Source of the DNA: Unio delphinus
Taxonomy: Eukaryota; Mollusca; Bivalvia; Unionida; Unionidae
Assembly: GCA_029339505.1 (NCBI GenBank)
Contig: JAQISU010000345.1
Span: 2,815,001 to 2,879,000 of the forward strand
Direction of reading: 5' to 3'
DNA length: 64,000 nucleotides
Below are positions 1-10,899 of the stretch, one piece after another (the first letter of the stretch is position 1; every line of letters starts with the position of its first letter). The notes beneath the pieces were generated by a model that saw only the letters and a program-made list of their open reading frames with translations, made no database searches and was not told where the DNA came from. A program made the translations under genes and the position numbers.

Positions 1-312
1 GTTAAAGATTATCTTGTCCGACTCAGATTTCATATTGTACATCATAACCGGAAGCAGTCAAAGCCAGCCAGTATACATATCTGCATTATGCTCACACTAT
101 AAATACTGTAACAGCTAAAGGTTTTTTATGTGACCGAGCCATGTAAAGCAATGTCAAACCCTGGTGCGAATCCTGCTCGAAGTCATAAGTTACCCCAGAT
201 TCCATAGACTCTCATACAACAATTTTGTAAACTGGAAAGTCCAAAATGTCATAAATAAAATTTATCTAATTAATACATGACCACAAATCTTACAACTTCC
301 CAATTGTCTATC
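1..312. other. Intergenic or intronic DNA, no gene seen
   Basis: No open frame of note. Around 155-185 the plus strand reads GGTGCGAATCC, close to a tRNA B box, followed by sequence resembling the post-head part of SINE family B seen at 44.7 kb. It may be a SINE relic, but no A box could be matched with confidence. Confidence 0.3.
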
Positions 313-627
313 AACTGCACAACGGCATGGTTCTCATTAACTTTTCACAACGGCATGGTTCTCATTAACTGCACAACGGCATGGTTCTCATTAACTTTTC
401 ATAACGGCATGGTTCTCATTATTTTTTCATAACGGCAGGGTTCTCATTAACTTTTCACAACGGCATGGTTCTCATTAACTTTTCACAACGGCATGGTTCT
501 CATTAACTGCACAACGGCATGGTTCTCATTAACTTTTCATAACGGCATGGTTCTCATTAACTTTTCATAACGGCATGGTTCTCATTAACTTTTCATAACG
601 GCATGGTTCTCATTAACTTTTCATAAC
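313..627. repeat. Minisatellite, mixed 26/28-bp units, about 11 copies
   Basis: The core AACGGCATGGTTCTCATTAA recurs about eleven times. Two spacers alternate: one ending CTGCAC gives 26-bp units and one ending CTTTTCAC or CTTTTCAT gives 28-bp units. The interleaving of two unit types suggests unequal exchange or slippage among mixed units. No coding potential. Confidence 0.9.
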
Positions 628-1220
628 GTATCGCCAGTATTTTACGCCCCGAAACTATACAACTCGCCAACCTAACACAGGAAAATATGTCACCTGCGGC
701 AGTCAAATCACGATTTTAAGTCACATTTCGTCTGTAATCACCATAGGAACAATGAACGTAGCCTACCGTCCGCGGAACAGTATATTCTCGTTTATTTCGT
801 TGTATAATTCACCAGTCTCCAATCATAAGTACTGCACTTGGAGTCATATGATCCATTCACGCATTAGATTGTAATAAGGACTAACACTCATATGGCTTAA
901 TACAGTATCTTGGTTGTATCATTGTGTCTCTTTATAATCTGTTTATTTCGCTACAAGAGATACGAGAAAAATTCACACACTTATATGTGTCACAGAATAA
1001 GGCGAAAATTGAACTGATTTTTGTTCTTCTTGAATTGCAAACGAAACTCACCATTTTCTTGATTTCGTCGTACACGCATTACCTGGGGTGATTAAGTTGT
1101 TTTCTCCAAGGTAAGTGGCGTGTAACGATTTGCATGTGCCAGTTTGTTATTTACATGAAATCCGAAATACTCGTTTCACGTGGTGCACGGCAAGCTCGAT
1201 GTGATTTATGTTCACCTATT
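628..1220. other. Unassigned stretch upstream of a TATA-like promoter
   Basis: Non-repetitive sequence without a convincing open frame. It lies directly upstream of the TATA box at 1226 and could contain promoter-proximal elements, but no specific factor site is claimed. Confidence 0.3.
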
Positions 1221-1225
1221 GAGAG

Positions 1226-1319
1226 TATATAAGGCGAGATATTTCTCATAATAATTACGGGAACCAAAATATCTAATCGAAGGATAGATAAGCTCGTCTT
1301 GCAATCTCCAGCCAAAGGG
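1226..1319 (+). promoter_or_regulatory. Candidate TATA promoter with short non-coding first exon
   Basis: TATATAAGG at 1226-1234 is a near-consensus TATA box. About 30 bp downstream, near 1256, is a plausible start site. The stretch 1256-1319 has no useful ATG frame and ends AAAGGG|GTGAGT, a good 5' splice donor at 1319/1320. The arrangement fits a 5'UTR exon of about 64 bp followed by an intron. No matching coding exon was recognised downstream on the plus strand, so the gene or element it serves is unknown. A retroelement LTR promoter is an alternative reading. The call rests on motifs only. Confidence 0.35.
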
Positions 1320-1534
1320 GTGAGTGTTAAATTTACATTTTCGTTTTATTGTGAATTTTATTCAGATTATCATTTCGTATAATGATGCTTTTATTGCAAT
1401 TAAACGTGGAATATTTGGAATTACTATTCACTTTTAGACTTTAAATGCAATATCGTAATCTACGGCTTAGATTATTTTTGAGACAACTATTATTAGTCTG
1501 GTTTTGTTTATTGTAGCTGTTACCGTGTTTCTGA

Positions 1535-1740
1535 TACTGTAGCTGACAATCGCTGTTACCATAGATCTGATAATCGCTGATACCGTAGATGTCAATGTTT
1601 CTGATACCGTAGATCTGATACCGTAGATCTGATACCGTAGATGTCTATGTTTCTGATACCGTAGCTGCTAACGTAGTTGATATCATTTCTGATACCGTAG
1701 CTGTTAACACATCTGATACCATCTTTTGATAAACGTCTTT
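1535..1740. repeat. Degenerate short tandem repeat (GATACCGTAG core)
   Basis: Diverged units built around CTGATACCGTAGATCT, or with GCTGTTA in place of the end, recur at irregular 14-30 bp spacing. This is an old decayed minisatellite. The open minus-strand frame across it comes from the repeat. Confidence 0.65.
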
Positions 1741-2800
1741 GATATCGTCTGATTTGTTGTGGGACATCTATTATTTGTTCCGGAACATCTCTGTATAAAT
1801 ATCTGAATGTGATTGTGCCGTTAATTTGTGCAAACGGAATTGAAGTATCTGTCTGTGTGTCGAACTGTCTGTTCGTCAACATCTGTGTAACGTGTAAAAA
1901 TCCGGAAAGCTAGAAGTCCGAGTGTCGGAGCTGTCTGAGTTGTAAAACATCCGGGTCGACATCTAGGATAGTGAGGAACCGTTGGTTCTGGTAGATGTTG
2001 TATGTTGTCTGAACGTATAACTGGTGGATCCGTCAAGGGAAACGTCCGATAATAGTATTGGTCAACCCTAGGTTTTCGGGGAAACTGGGAGACGATTCAA
2101 CTGTTGCTGAATCGTGCGGTTATACGGGGTCGAGACACATATGTGTATTGAAATTGTAATACAATTTAATACATTGTTGTATTTGCATGCTTATGTCAGG
2201 TCACAATAATATTTCAAGTGATCGCATAGATATCAATAAAAGCTAGCAACTTGATTGAATACAAGTATATGGTCGTGCTAGTTATCGCAATCCATCGTGC
2301 GATAGTATAGTTTGTCGTTTGTGTTCATTTTTCGTAATTTATACTTGCATTAATTTAACTTTCGTAAAGGATCCTTGGATCTGTGTATAGACCAAGAGAT
2401 CCCTTTACATTTGAGATTCCTTTTGTATTAATATTTAATTTGTTCATGTATTGTGAATGGTTGTGAGTGTAATTGTGGGTTGAGTGCATGAATTATTGTG
2501 TTGTTACATCTGTATTTTTTTCATTTATAATTTATTACATAAATTTTTATTTTCTTTCACATATTGTGTTTGTATTGTTCATTTAATCCACCCTCCTCTC
2601 GGTAACAATTCTGTTACAATATGGTCCAATCATCGCCTTACTTTAACGACCTTTGAGTTCATATCTACTTGCAAAATTTGATTCTTGCCTCAGAGAACAC
2701 TTAATTTGAAATAAAACATCTATTGGTCTCACTACTGAAGAAAAACTGAATTAAACTCAAAACATATGCATTCTTATTAATCAATACAGTGATACCATAG
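1741..2800. other. No gene recognised
   Basis: AT-rich sequence with only short frames on either strand, none with a recognisable motif. The patch at 1900-2140 is less AT-rich than its surroundings but matches nothing I know. Confidence 0.3.
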
Positions 2801-2960
2801 TGTGTTACAGTGTGTAGTAATCAGGTCACATGAAACATAGTGTGTTACAGTGTGTAGTAATCAGGTCACATGAAACATAGTGTGTTACAGTGTGTAGTAA
2901 TCAGGTAACATGAAACATAGTGTGTTACAGTGTGTAGTAATCAGGTCACATGAAACATTA
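2801..2960. repeat. Minisatellite, 40-bp unit x 4
   Basis: Four back-to-back 40-bp copies begin with TGTGTTACAGTGTGTAGTAA at 2801, 2841, 2881 and 2921. The only difference seen is one base in copy 3 (GGTAACA for GGTCACA), indicating recent amplification. Confidence 0.93.
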
Positions 2961-2984
2961 GCAAATTACATACATTTATAGTAA

Positions 2985-3112
2985 AACCTTTATCTACCTT
3001 TTGGCAAAAATACTTAGCACGTTAATCCAGATCTGGTCAATGGGTTAAACCTTTATCTACCTTTGTTAAATAATTAGCACCTAAATCCAGACCGGGTCAT
3101 TGGGTTAAACCA
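2985..3112. repeat. Diverged direct duplication, about 63 bp x 2
   Basis: Two consecutive blocks each start AAACCTTTATCTACCTTT and end with a GGTCA(A/T)TGGGTTAAACC segment. They differ by scattered substitutions and a small indel, so the duplication is older than the neighbouring 40-bp array. Confidence 0.75.
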
Positions 3113-3864
3113 GGCTTGAATGATTGTCAAAGAACGGCACGACCGTGCAAGAAATGGTGACCTTATTGGCGTAACAAATGTAAACCTCATCATTGACCTC
3201 TCAGTAATCAAATCTGCCAAACAAGAGCTCAAGTTAAGTATGTTCGTAGAATACGTAAGAGGAAATAATAAAAGGTATAGCAGTCTCGCTTGCAAAAATA
3301 TTTGACAATTTCGACCAAATTGAAACAAGACAAACAAAATACTACGAAATCGTCCCATAGGCTACCAAAACAGATATATAAGAACTATGCCCCCCCCCCC
3401 ATGAAACCAAAACACATATATAAGAACCATGCCGCCCCTCTCCCCCCCCCCCCATAAAACCCAAACATATGCCCATGAGGAAAATATATTTGAAGACTTG
3501 CTCGAGTAAGGAACATGTTTTTCAGCACATGATCACATTATCTATGATCGAATTTGCAATAGCTAGACAAATAAGTGCAAATATCCAGGATCCGATTTTG
3601 TTGTATATGGAGTAATTTTTAAGTTCTAGATAGTAGTGTCCATTAGATGATTTCACAATGTAACAATTATCACCACTATTGAGAAACGAAATTGGTGACA
3701 TGATGGACACAAATGTTTTTAAACCTGTTTTTACGACAATTTAAAAAAAATATTTGCAGGTATTATGTTTGTATAGGTCACATTCTTCGATAACCAGATT
3801 GGTTTTAAAAGAGCAGCCTCCAACAGATTTATGACTGAATATATTTAAGGAAACTGTCAATTAG
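3113..3864. other. Unassigned DNA with two poly-C tracts
   Basis: Short overlapping frames on both strands (3074-3358 minus, 3120-3305 plus) show no family signature. Two homopolymer C runs (about 3391-3400 and 3442-3453) sit inside a duplicated phrase containing ACATATATAAGAACCATGCC, so this is a two-copy local repeat with G-rich strand potential on the minus strand. Confidence 0.4.
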
Positions 3865-4168
3865 TATGCATAACAAGACAGCCTGGTGTTTGCTAGTAAG
3901 ACATTTGATAGGTCAGTTATTATGCATAACAAGACAGCCTGGTGTTTGCTAGTAAGACATTTGATAATTCAATTATTATGCATAACAAGACAGCCTGGTG
4001 TTTGCTAGTAAGACATTTGATAGGTCAATTATTATGCATAACAAGACAGCCTGGTGTTTGCTAGTAAGACATTTGATAGGTCAATTATTATGCATAACAA
4101 GACAGCCTGGTGTTTGCTAGTAAGACATTTGATAGGTCAATTATTATGCATAACAAGACAGCCTGGTG
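3865..4168. repeat. Minisatellite, 56-bp unit, about 5.4 copies
   Basis: TATGCATAACAAGACAGCCT starts each unit at 3865, 3921, 3977, 4033, 4089 and 4145, exactly 56 bp apart, with very few differences. The last copy is truncated. The near-identity indicates recent amplification. Confidence 0.94.
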
Positions 4169-5615
4169 ATTGCATTTTTTAGAGGCTAGTAAGGCTAGTC
4201 TTTGGACACTCTCTAAAACGTTGATTGATATTCAAATATTCGCCTACATAGTTCACACTTTAGTTAATTGGTATGGCAAATATGCGTACTATGTGCGTTG
4301 GGGAAATGTAATATCAAGCTCATTTCATGCAGGTAGGTGTCGTTTCCCCTTTGATAATTATTATATACATGGATTAGTCAAATCATAAAATGGGCCAGTG
4401 TCATTTGAAGTTATATTTGGCATCAAATATATCATTTCTTAACATTTTTAGTTTTGCGGATAGGTCATTGATAAGCCCATCCATCGCAGGTTTACGGAAA
4501 TTATTACAGATATCTGAACAATAAGATTTATGAAATTATATAGTCTCATCTATAAATAAACAAAAATCGGGTTCCATGGATTTTCAGTCAACCTTGTTCA
4601 AGTTACCATCTACTGTCCCTTACCATCTCACCGCTATGATGTTACAATTGTCGACAATGATACTTTGGGTCATATTTTTTTTTAATTCAGTCGCTCCGAT
4701 GATAAATATAGTCTGAACATTACAGATTTTTGTGTACTCGAACAAACATGTTTGTACATAAGTGTAGGACTTGTTCATTGAATATCAAAATTACATTATT
4801 CAAATCTTATTGCTGCACAATGTATTGTGATTTTATATGGACAAATGTTTGTGAAAGTATGAAGAGAAAACTAGTTATTGATTTTTAATATGAGTCTTTT
4901 TTTTGTATGAAGCCTTCAAAGACAACTTACATGTTTTTAAACTATAACGTATTGATTTTGGAGGTAGGAATGAGTAAGTATTCACCATGAATCCTACCCC
5001 ATAATTATGCCAGGGATTCTTTGCTGCTAAATCGGCATCGACAGGTAAGGAGTGTAAAGACGAGACCTGCTATTAAAATGAAAGCGTCATACAAGCTTGT
5101 TACCTGGAAAATTGAGGTCCTAAATAAACATGTATTTAAAACTATACATGGAAAGTGAAATATAATGCGATCAATAGCGTTATTGCTGTGTCTCGTACTA
5201 ATGTATACAGGTATTTAAGATGGCTTCAACACGCAGTCACATTTAAATCACATAGTTGTTATTAACACTGTCAGAAGCTAATGGCCAAGACGGTGCAGAT
5301 CTCTTGCATAAAAAAATATGTTCAGCAATTTGAAGCAAATCTTGATAGCTAAAAGAAAACGAAAAAAACTTAGAACAAAATACACTCTCATCTCACGACA
5401 CCAACAATGATTAAAATTTAGCATGTCCTACCTACTTCTCAACACGTATCCGCATTGAAAGTTTAGCCACAAGAAGCATGGTGATGTAGTACTTTTACAA
5501 CCTCCATATTTAGGACAGATGTACAGCCGCATGGACCAAATCTAATTTATACATTTAATACTAACAGTGGTCTCATCCGATATCTCGTTTCGTAACAGTG
5601 CCCAGTCTCCTTAGG
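4169..5615. other. No gene recognised
   Basis: AT-rich non-repetitive sequence. A 72-codon plus-strand frame begins at 4170 at the edge of the 56-bp array. It has no recognisable domain and looks fortuitous. Confidence 0.3.
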
Positions 5616-5674
5616 GGCCGTCCATTTAGTACGTACGCATGGAGGGGTGAGGGAGTTAACCCAAATGCATACGC

Positions 5675-5712
<38 letters not shown>

Positions 5713-5765
5713 TCTACTTAAAATGTACGTATGCATAGGAAACGGCGGGTGGGGTGAACCTCGGT
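5616..5765. mobile_element. Candidate diverged MITE-like element with internal (GT)n
   Basis: GGGGCCGTCCATTTAGTACG opens the segment and TACGTACGCATGG is echoed after the microsatellite as ACGTATGCATAGG. This recalls a repeat family common in aquatic invertebrates that starts with a GGNCCGTCCAT-type terminus and carries GTACGTA motifs. A pure (GT)n of about 37 bp (5674-5710) lies in the middle. No clean terminal inverted repeat or target duplication could be found. A second block with GGCCGTTC and GCGTACGTAAGC lies at about 5962-6030 and may be the other half. Confidence 0.35.
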
Positions 5766-6860
5766 AATAATTTGTCTATACCTAACCTGTTCGACTGGGT
5801 TCTGTCGACGTTTGAATTTAAGCGGACACTGGGAGAAAAAAATTAAAGTTACGCAGCTTAATTCTTTGATGCAGCCAGACATTCAACCTCGGTTGACTAT
5901 ATTTTTTATTAAACACGTTAATATTTTTAATCTTTAATCGTTTCTGTCCGGATTCAATATAGGCCGTTCTATAGAATTGAGGAGGTGGGGGGCATTAAGC
6001 GTACGTAAGCAGGTGGGAGGTGTAAAATGTTCGCATGTGTTCAGGAAGGGAGAGAAGTCAAGCTTTGCCATATTTTTGGATGTCCCCTTATTGGTGGCTA
6101 AGAACATCAACCAAAACACTTGCAGTCATCCCTCAGCAGTAAGACATTTTCAATGCCATGAAATGCGTAAATTAGTTTTCCTCAAAATAAAATCATTAGA
6201 AACAAACAGACAATGAATTAAACAAAGAGTCATCAGTTTAAAAAGGACTGAAATGGTAAACCAGATTGTATTAAATAGTTTACATTTTATTTACAAAGTT
6301 AAAAAAGAAACTTTATCATCATCCACATTTTAATATCTATTAGATATTAACAGGGAACTGTTGTTAGATACATACTTAATAATGTCTTCAATATGTTATT
6401 ACAAGGGGCAGATTTTTCCAATACAAGAGCCTTGCCAGATTGAGTTTCTTTGTTTCTCATGTCATAAAGGGGGAAATAACAGGGATTGCCAGATTCAGAG
6501 AAAGTAAATATTGGCGGTAATATGTTGCAGCTTAATATAGCACGCACCTGTGGTTTAACCAAAGCAAATACTATCCAAAAATTGCGGGACAAAAATTTAT
6601 TTCCGAGTTGAACACAGCAACATAAAGCCATATATTACCTGTTTTCTATCACCATGGAAATAAACTATTAAACTAGATAAAACAGCTCTTATCAGAGACA
6701 ATGACCCTCTGACGTTCGACAACTGGCGTTAGATTTACTATCTGATGTACTAGTATTTTATTAAAGTGAGAAACTTAGTTAATCTCGTTCATTTGCGAGG
6801 TCATGTATTAGAGTACGGATGTCACATATACTTGCACTGTTGGAAATATAAATTAGTAGG
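5766..6860. other. No confident gene
   Basis: Frames at 5934-6119 (minus), 5977-6216 (plus) and 6347-6631 (minus, 94 codons) show no catalytic motif, signal peptide or known fold. The sequence near 6467-6480 contains AAGGGGGAAATAAC, one of several relatives of a short motif described under findings. Confidence 0.3.
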
Positions 6861-6990
6861 CTTAGTTACTATGTGGTACGTATTTCTTATGTCATTTTCA
6901 CCTACACCATGAATCTGTTTCTACACTTAGTTACTATCTGGTATTTCTTATGTCATTTTCACCTACACAATGAATCTGTGCCTACACTTA
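6861..6990. repeat. Direct duplication, about 65 bp x 2
   Basis: CTTAGTTACTAT begins both copies (about 6861 and 6926), followed by the shared phrase TTTCTTATGTCATTTTCACC. The copies differ by a few bases and a short indel. Confidence 0.8.
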
Positions 6991-7107
6991 GTATTTATAC
7001 AGCAGTTGTTTGTGATTTATTTACATCGCTTGTTTTAGTTCGAATAAATAATAATATTATACATTCTCAAACCCCATGATGATGCAGCAAGCATAAACCG
7101 AAAATGG

Positions 7108-7215
7108 AAATTATCGTAAAACCTGTTACGCCTGCTCGTGTGAAAATAATAGTGGAACTCGGGACCTCAAAGATACAAAGCAAATGTTTCACAGCTAAAC
7201 TACCTGGACCAACAT
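7108..7215 (-). mobile_element. tRNA-derived SINE head, degraded
   Basis: Read on the minus strand from about 7215, the sequence begins CCAGGTAGTTTAGCTGTGA (A-box-like) and about 35 bp later has GAGGTCCCGAGTTC (B-box-like), the order and spacing of an RNA polymerase III internal promoter. It cannot fold as a functional tRNA by eye. Its closeness to the 5'-nucleotidase exon, about 50 bp away, places it inside that gene's first intron. Confidence 0.45.
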
Positions 7216-7266
7216 ATGGGTTTATACAGAACGGAGGATGAAACTTGAAATGAGGTACTTTCTTAC

Positions 7267-7620
7267 CATAGCGTCGTATTTCAGCTGATGCATGAAGTAG
7301 GATGATTCAAGACCTTGATATTGCGTGAACCATAGTGTTCCAGTGAAGCGATCCCCAGCATCAAGCAATAGAACGTTATTCTTTGCTTCCCTGATTCGAT
7401 TCACCATGGTAACGTAACGCGTCACACCTCCAGTACATGCCCCTGCCACAGTCTCCGAGCTGTCACAATCTCCGTAATATTTTCCCATTTCCTCATAATG
7501 TGCGTGAACATCGTTCGTGTGTAGAATTGTTAGTTCTAATCCACATCCGTATCGAATTTTAGAGCCAAATAATATTAAAAATATGCAATATTTCGTCTGG
7601 TCGCCCATTCTTAAAGACAA
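7267..7620 (-). CDS. 5'-nucleotidase (ecto-5'-nucleotidase/CD73-like), first coding exon only
   Basis: This encodes 118 residues of the N-terminal metallophosphatase domain of the 5'-nucleotidase family, secreted or GPI-anchored enzymes that hydrolyse nucleoside monophosphates such as AMP to nucleosides. A hydrophobic signal-like segment lies at residues 11-27. It is followed by LTILHTNDVHAH (30-41) with the metal-binding Asp37 and His39, two cysteines (52 and 62) placed like the N-terminal disulfide pair of CD73, GGVTR (64-68), and LLLDAGDRFTGTLWF (84-98) with the second metal-binding motif. The exon ends ...YDAM|GTAAGA, a good splice donor in phase 0 at 7267/7266. The family continues with a GNHEFD motif, which I do not see in the 7.2 kb downstream. 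Met5 (7608) is an alternative start that suits the signal peptide better. The gene is therefore partial here, with a long intron, or it is an orphan duplicated exon. Confidence 0.85.
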
Positions 7621-7683
7621 TTACGTACACGGTTGTCCCGATGTGACCGCGGCGTGCTTAATATCAATTTAACAGAATCCTCC

Positions 7684-7728
7684 CTCTTAAAAGGCTCTAA
7701 GAATAGTTTGATTCCCTGATTGGTGTTC
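7684..7728 (-). promoter_or_regulatory. Candidate promoter of the 5'-nucleotidase exon
   Basis: On the minus strand AACACCAATCAG (7728-7717) is a CCAAT-box match and GCCTTTTAAGAG (7695-7684) is a weak TATA-like element. A start near 7655 would leave a short 5'UTR before the ATG at 7620 or 7608. Assigned by motif and position only. Confidence 0.3.
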
Positions 7729-8789
7729 TCCCTTAATGCGAAGACAACCTACTGTAGAATGCGAATGCATGTATAATGCTATCAGGTACCCAGACGATAT
7801 CAGGTTAAGTTATGTAAATACAACCAATGGTACATGACACGTATTAGACAATGTTCATAAATCTTTCACAGGAGTGCGGTAAAGTAATGAGCAGACAGCA
7901 TTAATGTATTGGCCTTTAATTTAAATGTTGGAAGAATTAAAAGTAATTTATAGTTATTTAGATGCGCTTTACATCGAATCAACAGTTGATCCTCATTGCT
8001 TTCATACGGTTATTTACAGAGTGACACATAAATTTTCAATACTCCGTCTATAAAGCTAAAACTTTATAAAGTATCACCACATAAAGGAGACTTCTAACGA
8101 AAAAGATACAAGACCGCTTTCAAACCGTGTCTGACGTAATTACAATATTGACACATCTAAAGGAGTATTACCTTTACTCACATATTATGAAAATTATACG
8201 CTTTGTGTTAAAATATAACTGTCATGAAAAAGAGGAAGTGTCAAGATGCTACACACACAAGGTTTATTTCCGTGCGTTCAGAATACACGTCTGATTTCTT
8301 CCGTGGTGTTTCGCTGGGATCTTCTTCTCTTAGGAACCAGTTATTTGTAACAAGACTGAAACCGAATGGACATGGATTAAGTGAAAACTTCGAACCACAA
8401 TGTAAACTAATGAAAGGATTTTAATTTTAAAAATTATGAGAGCCTCTGCAAACCCTTACCATAAATATTAATTTCAACAATAAAATGATAAAAAAAGAGA
8501 AAAACACGAATATTCCATTAAGAACTAAAGATATGACACACGCTGCATTGCTTTACACACAACAAGACCAAAGGTGAGGCTAGACACTCAATTTATGCAA
8601 ACATTGACCGGATATGACGTTGTCATATACAACTAATGAACTGCATACTTATAAAGTGAAAATGTATTTGATCAAATATGTGTGTGATTCGTGTAACCAT
8701 TTGTAGTACCAGCTTTTCAAATTCAATGTTCAAGATTCAAAATACAAATTCACATTTTGGGTCACACCGCTATGATGCGAACCGTATTG
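7729..8789. other. No gene recognised
   Basis: Upstream flank of the 5'-nucleotidase exon. A 66-codon plus-strand frame at 8224-8424 has no recognisable domain. Confidence 0.3.
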
Positions 8790-8960
8790 TTCTGTTGTAA
8801 ATTAGCTTGTTTGTTGCCGAATATGTTGCTCCGTTGCAATCTATGTTGTCTTATTTTCATCTATGTTGATTTGTTTCTAAACACGTTGTCCTGTTTCTGA
8901 CTATGTTTGTTTGTTTCCGATAATGTTACATAGTTGATAACTATTACGCCTGTTGCCACT
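8790..8960. repeat. Degenerate minisatellite with TATGTTG core
   Basis: Imperfect units of about 27-30 bp built on CTATGTTG(T/A)(C/T)TTGTTTC-like phrases recur six or seven times. Divergence is high and the boundaries are soft. Confidence 0.5.
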
Positions 8961-10235
8961 GAAATTGCCCTTTCCCTTTATGCTGTGGGCCAGCTGCCTG
9001 TTATGTCACCCGTTTGCTAACTATACTGCTATAGGTCAGGTACAAATAAATCAGACTGGCCAGCGTATTATATAAAAGAAAGAAAAAAAAACAATGTTAA
9101 AAATATAATATATACATCCAATCAATCATACTTACAATATAAAAGAAATACCTATAATTAATACAAACATTCCTTGAAATAAGCACGATATTAAAGAGTA
9201 AACAAACTATTCCTTAATATAAAATTTACCCCGAAAGTCAAAATTTTCTAAATAAAAGCTAAATTAGTACATCCAGATGAGATTTTCAAAGTAAGAATAC
9301 AAATATAAACAGAACCTTGTAAAACTAAATCGTAAACTCTCTGTAAAGTAGACACTATCTGACAAGATTTCGGCATCATGGCGTCCGCATATAGCGTAAG
9401 GGTCTCATAATGACTAAATATAGACTTGCAAGACAAAAGGGGAAACAACCCCTGAACTTCATGACGAATGCGTATATTCCACTGGATTGTCCTGGTTGTT
9501 ATATTGGTGGACAGCTTTGGGTGACATATCTGATACTGACACGGATTCCATTTCAGTGAAAGATGCTGTGCTGAACTCCCAATGGGTATTTTCCTTTGCG
9601 TTTATATTATGATGAGGTCTCCTTCATTTAAGACTGATACGCTATGTGCAAATAAAGACAGTTCTAAAATATTATATCCCTGTTTTGTCCTTCGGTCTCT
9701 GTACCTGGCGAATTTGAGGTTTGGACATTTGGTGTTTATTTAGTTTGTCTATAACAGAGGTCACTTAAGTGTCCTCGTTTGGCTTCCGATTAGGATTTAG
9801 GCCAGGCTGGTACCTGTCGGAGCTGTTGGTGTCACATTATAAGACACCAAAGCAAGGAATTTATCTTCCAGTTTTACTATAAACGTTATTGTGATACCTT
9901 CTTCTGTTTAACTATTTCTTTGTAGGTAGTGGGGAATGGTAAATATGTGTGTGAAGCTTATTTCTCAGCAAAGTCCATGAAATCTGAAGACGCAACTCTG
10001 GTCTCATTCTCTGATGCGACACTTCTTGGATTTTCCATCATGAGGATGTGCTCCTTTGCTTTCTATTTAATGGTTGGATGCTAAAGTTATTTTTGTCAGA
10101 TACATTGCGTGTAGAGTGTCATAAAAATTATATTGCCACCAGCTTTCTTGCTTGACTTCACACATATCAATTGAAAGTTTGTGATATAGTCAGTCTTCCA
10201 TGGGTTTCTCCTCTGACTTCTTAATCTGGCAGAAT
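8961..10235. other. Possible decayed retroelement sequence, no intact frame
   Basis: This lies immediately downstream (minus strand) of the gag remnant and its repeat array, where protease and reverse transcriptase would be expected. Minus-strand translation shows many stops and shifts. I could not recognise an Asp-Thr-Gly protease motif or a YXDD box. Near 10236-10275 two CXXC pairs (CVQC and, in another frame, CKFC) suggest a decayed zinc-binding segment at the gag end. Most of the stretch remains unidentified. Confidence 0.3.
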
Positions 10236-10284
10236 TTACATCTCTTTACTTTCTTTTTTCTCTCTGTTACATTGTACACATTGT

Positions 10285-10870
10285 TTGACTCTAGTGGGCA
10301 ATCTACATTGGTTGTCTCTAGTGGGTAATCTACATTGTTTGACTCTAGTGGGTAATCTACATTGTTTGACTCTAGTGGGCAATCTACATTGTTTGACTCT
10401 AGTGTTTAATCTACATTGTTTGACTCTAGTGTTTAATCTACATTGTTTGACTCTAGTGGGTAATCTACATTGGTTGTCTCTATTGGGGAATCTACATTGT
10501 TTGACTCTAGTGGGCAATCTACATTGGTTGTCTCTAGTGGGTAATCTACATTGGTTGTCTCTAGTGGGTAATCTACATTGGTTGTCTCTAGTGGGTAATC
10601 TACATTGGTTGTCTCTATTGGGTAATCTACATTGGTTGTCTCTAGTGGGCAATCTACATTGGTTGTCTCTAGTGGGTAATCTACATTGGTTGTCTCTAGT
10701 GGGCAATCTACATTGGTTGTCTCTAGTGGGTAATCTACATTGGTTGTCTCTAGTGGGCAATCTACATTGGTTGTCTCTAGTGGGTAATCTACATTGTTTG
10801 ACTCTAGTGGGCAATCTACATTGGTTGTCTCTAGTGGGCAATCTACATTGGATGTCTCTATTGGGGAATC
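10285..10870. repeat. Minisatellite, 27-bp unit, about 21 copies
   Basis: The core TGGGTAATCTACATTGGTTG recurs every 27 bp with variants (GGGC, GTTT, TTGACTC for TTGTCTC). Because 27 is a multiple of three and the unit lacks stops in several frames, long open frames exist on both strands with nine-residue periods. The open minus-strand frame joins, at its upstream end, non-repeat sequence from the gag remnant. The array probably arose by expansion inside the decayed element and is not itself a conserved protein. Confidence 0.9.
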
Positions 10871-10899
10871 GTTCACTTATATTATGCTCCCTTTGTAAA

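Noticed and set aside
6347..6631. 94-codon minus frame as the next 5'-nucleotidase exon
   Set aside because: It lacks GNHEFD and any other family motif, and contains no acceptor in the right phase that I could find.
8961..10235. Reverse transcriptase or protease of the Gypsy remnant
   Set aside because: Minus-strand frames were read for DTG and YXDD motifs and none was convincing. I report only that pol would be expected there.
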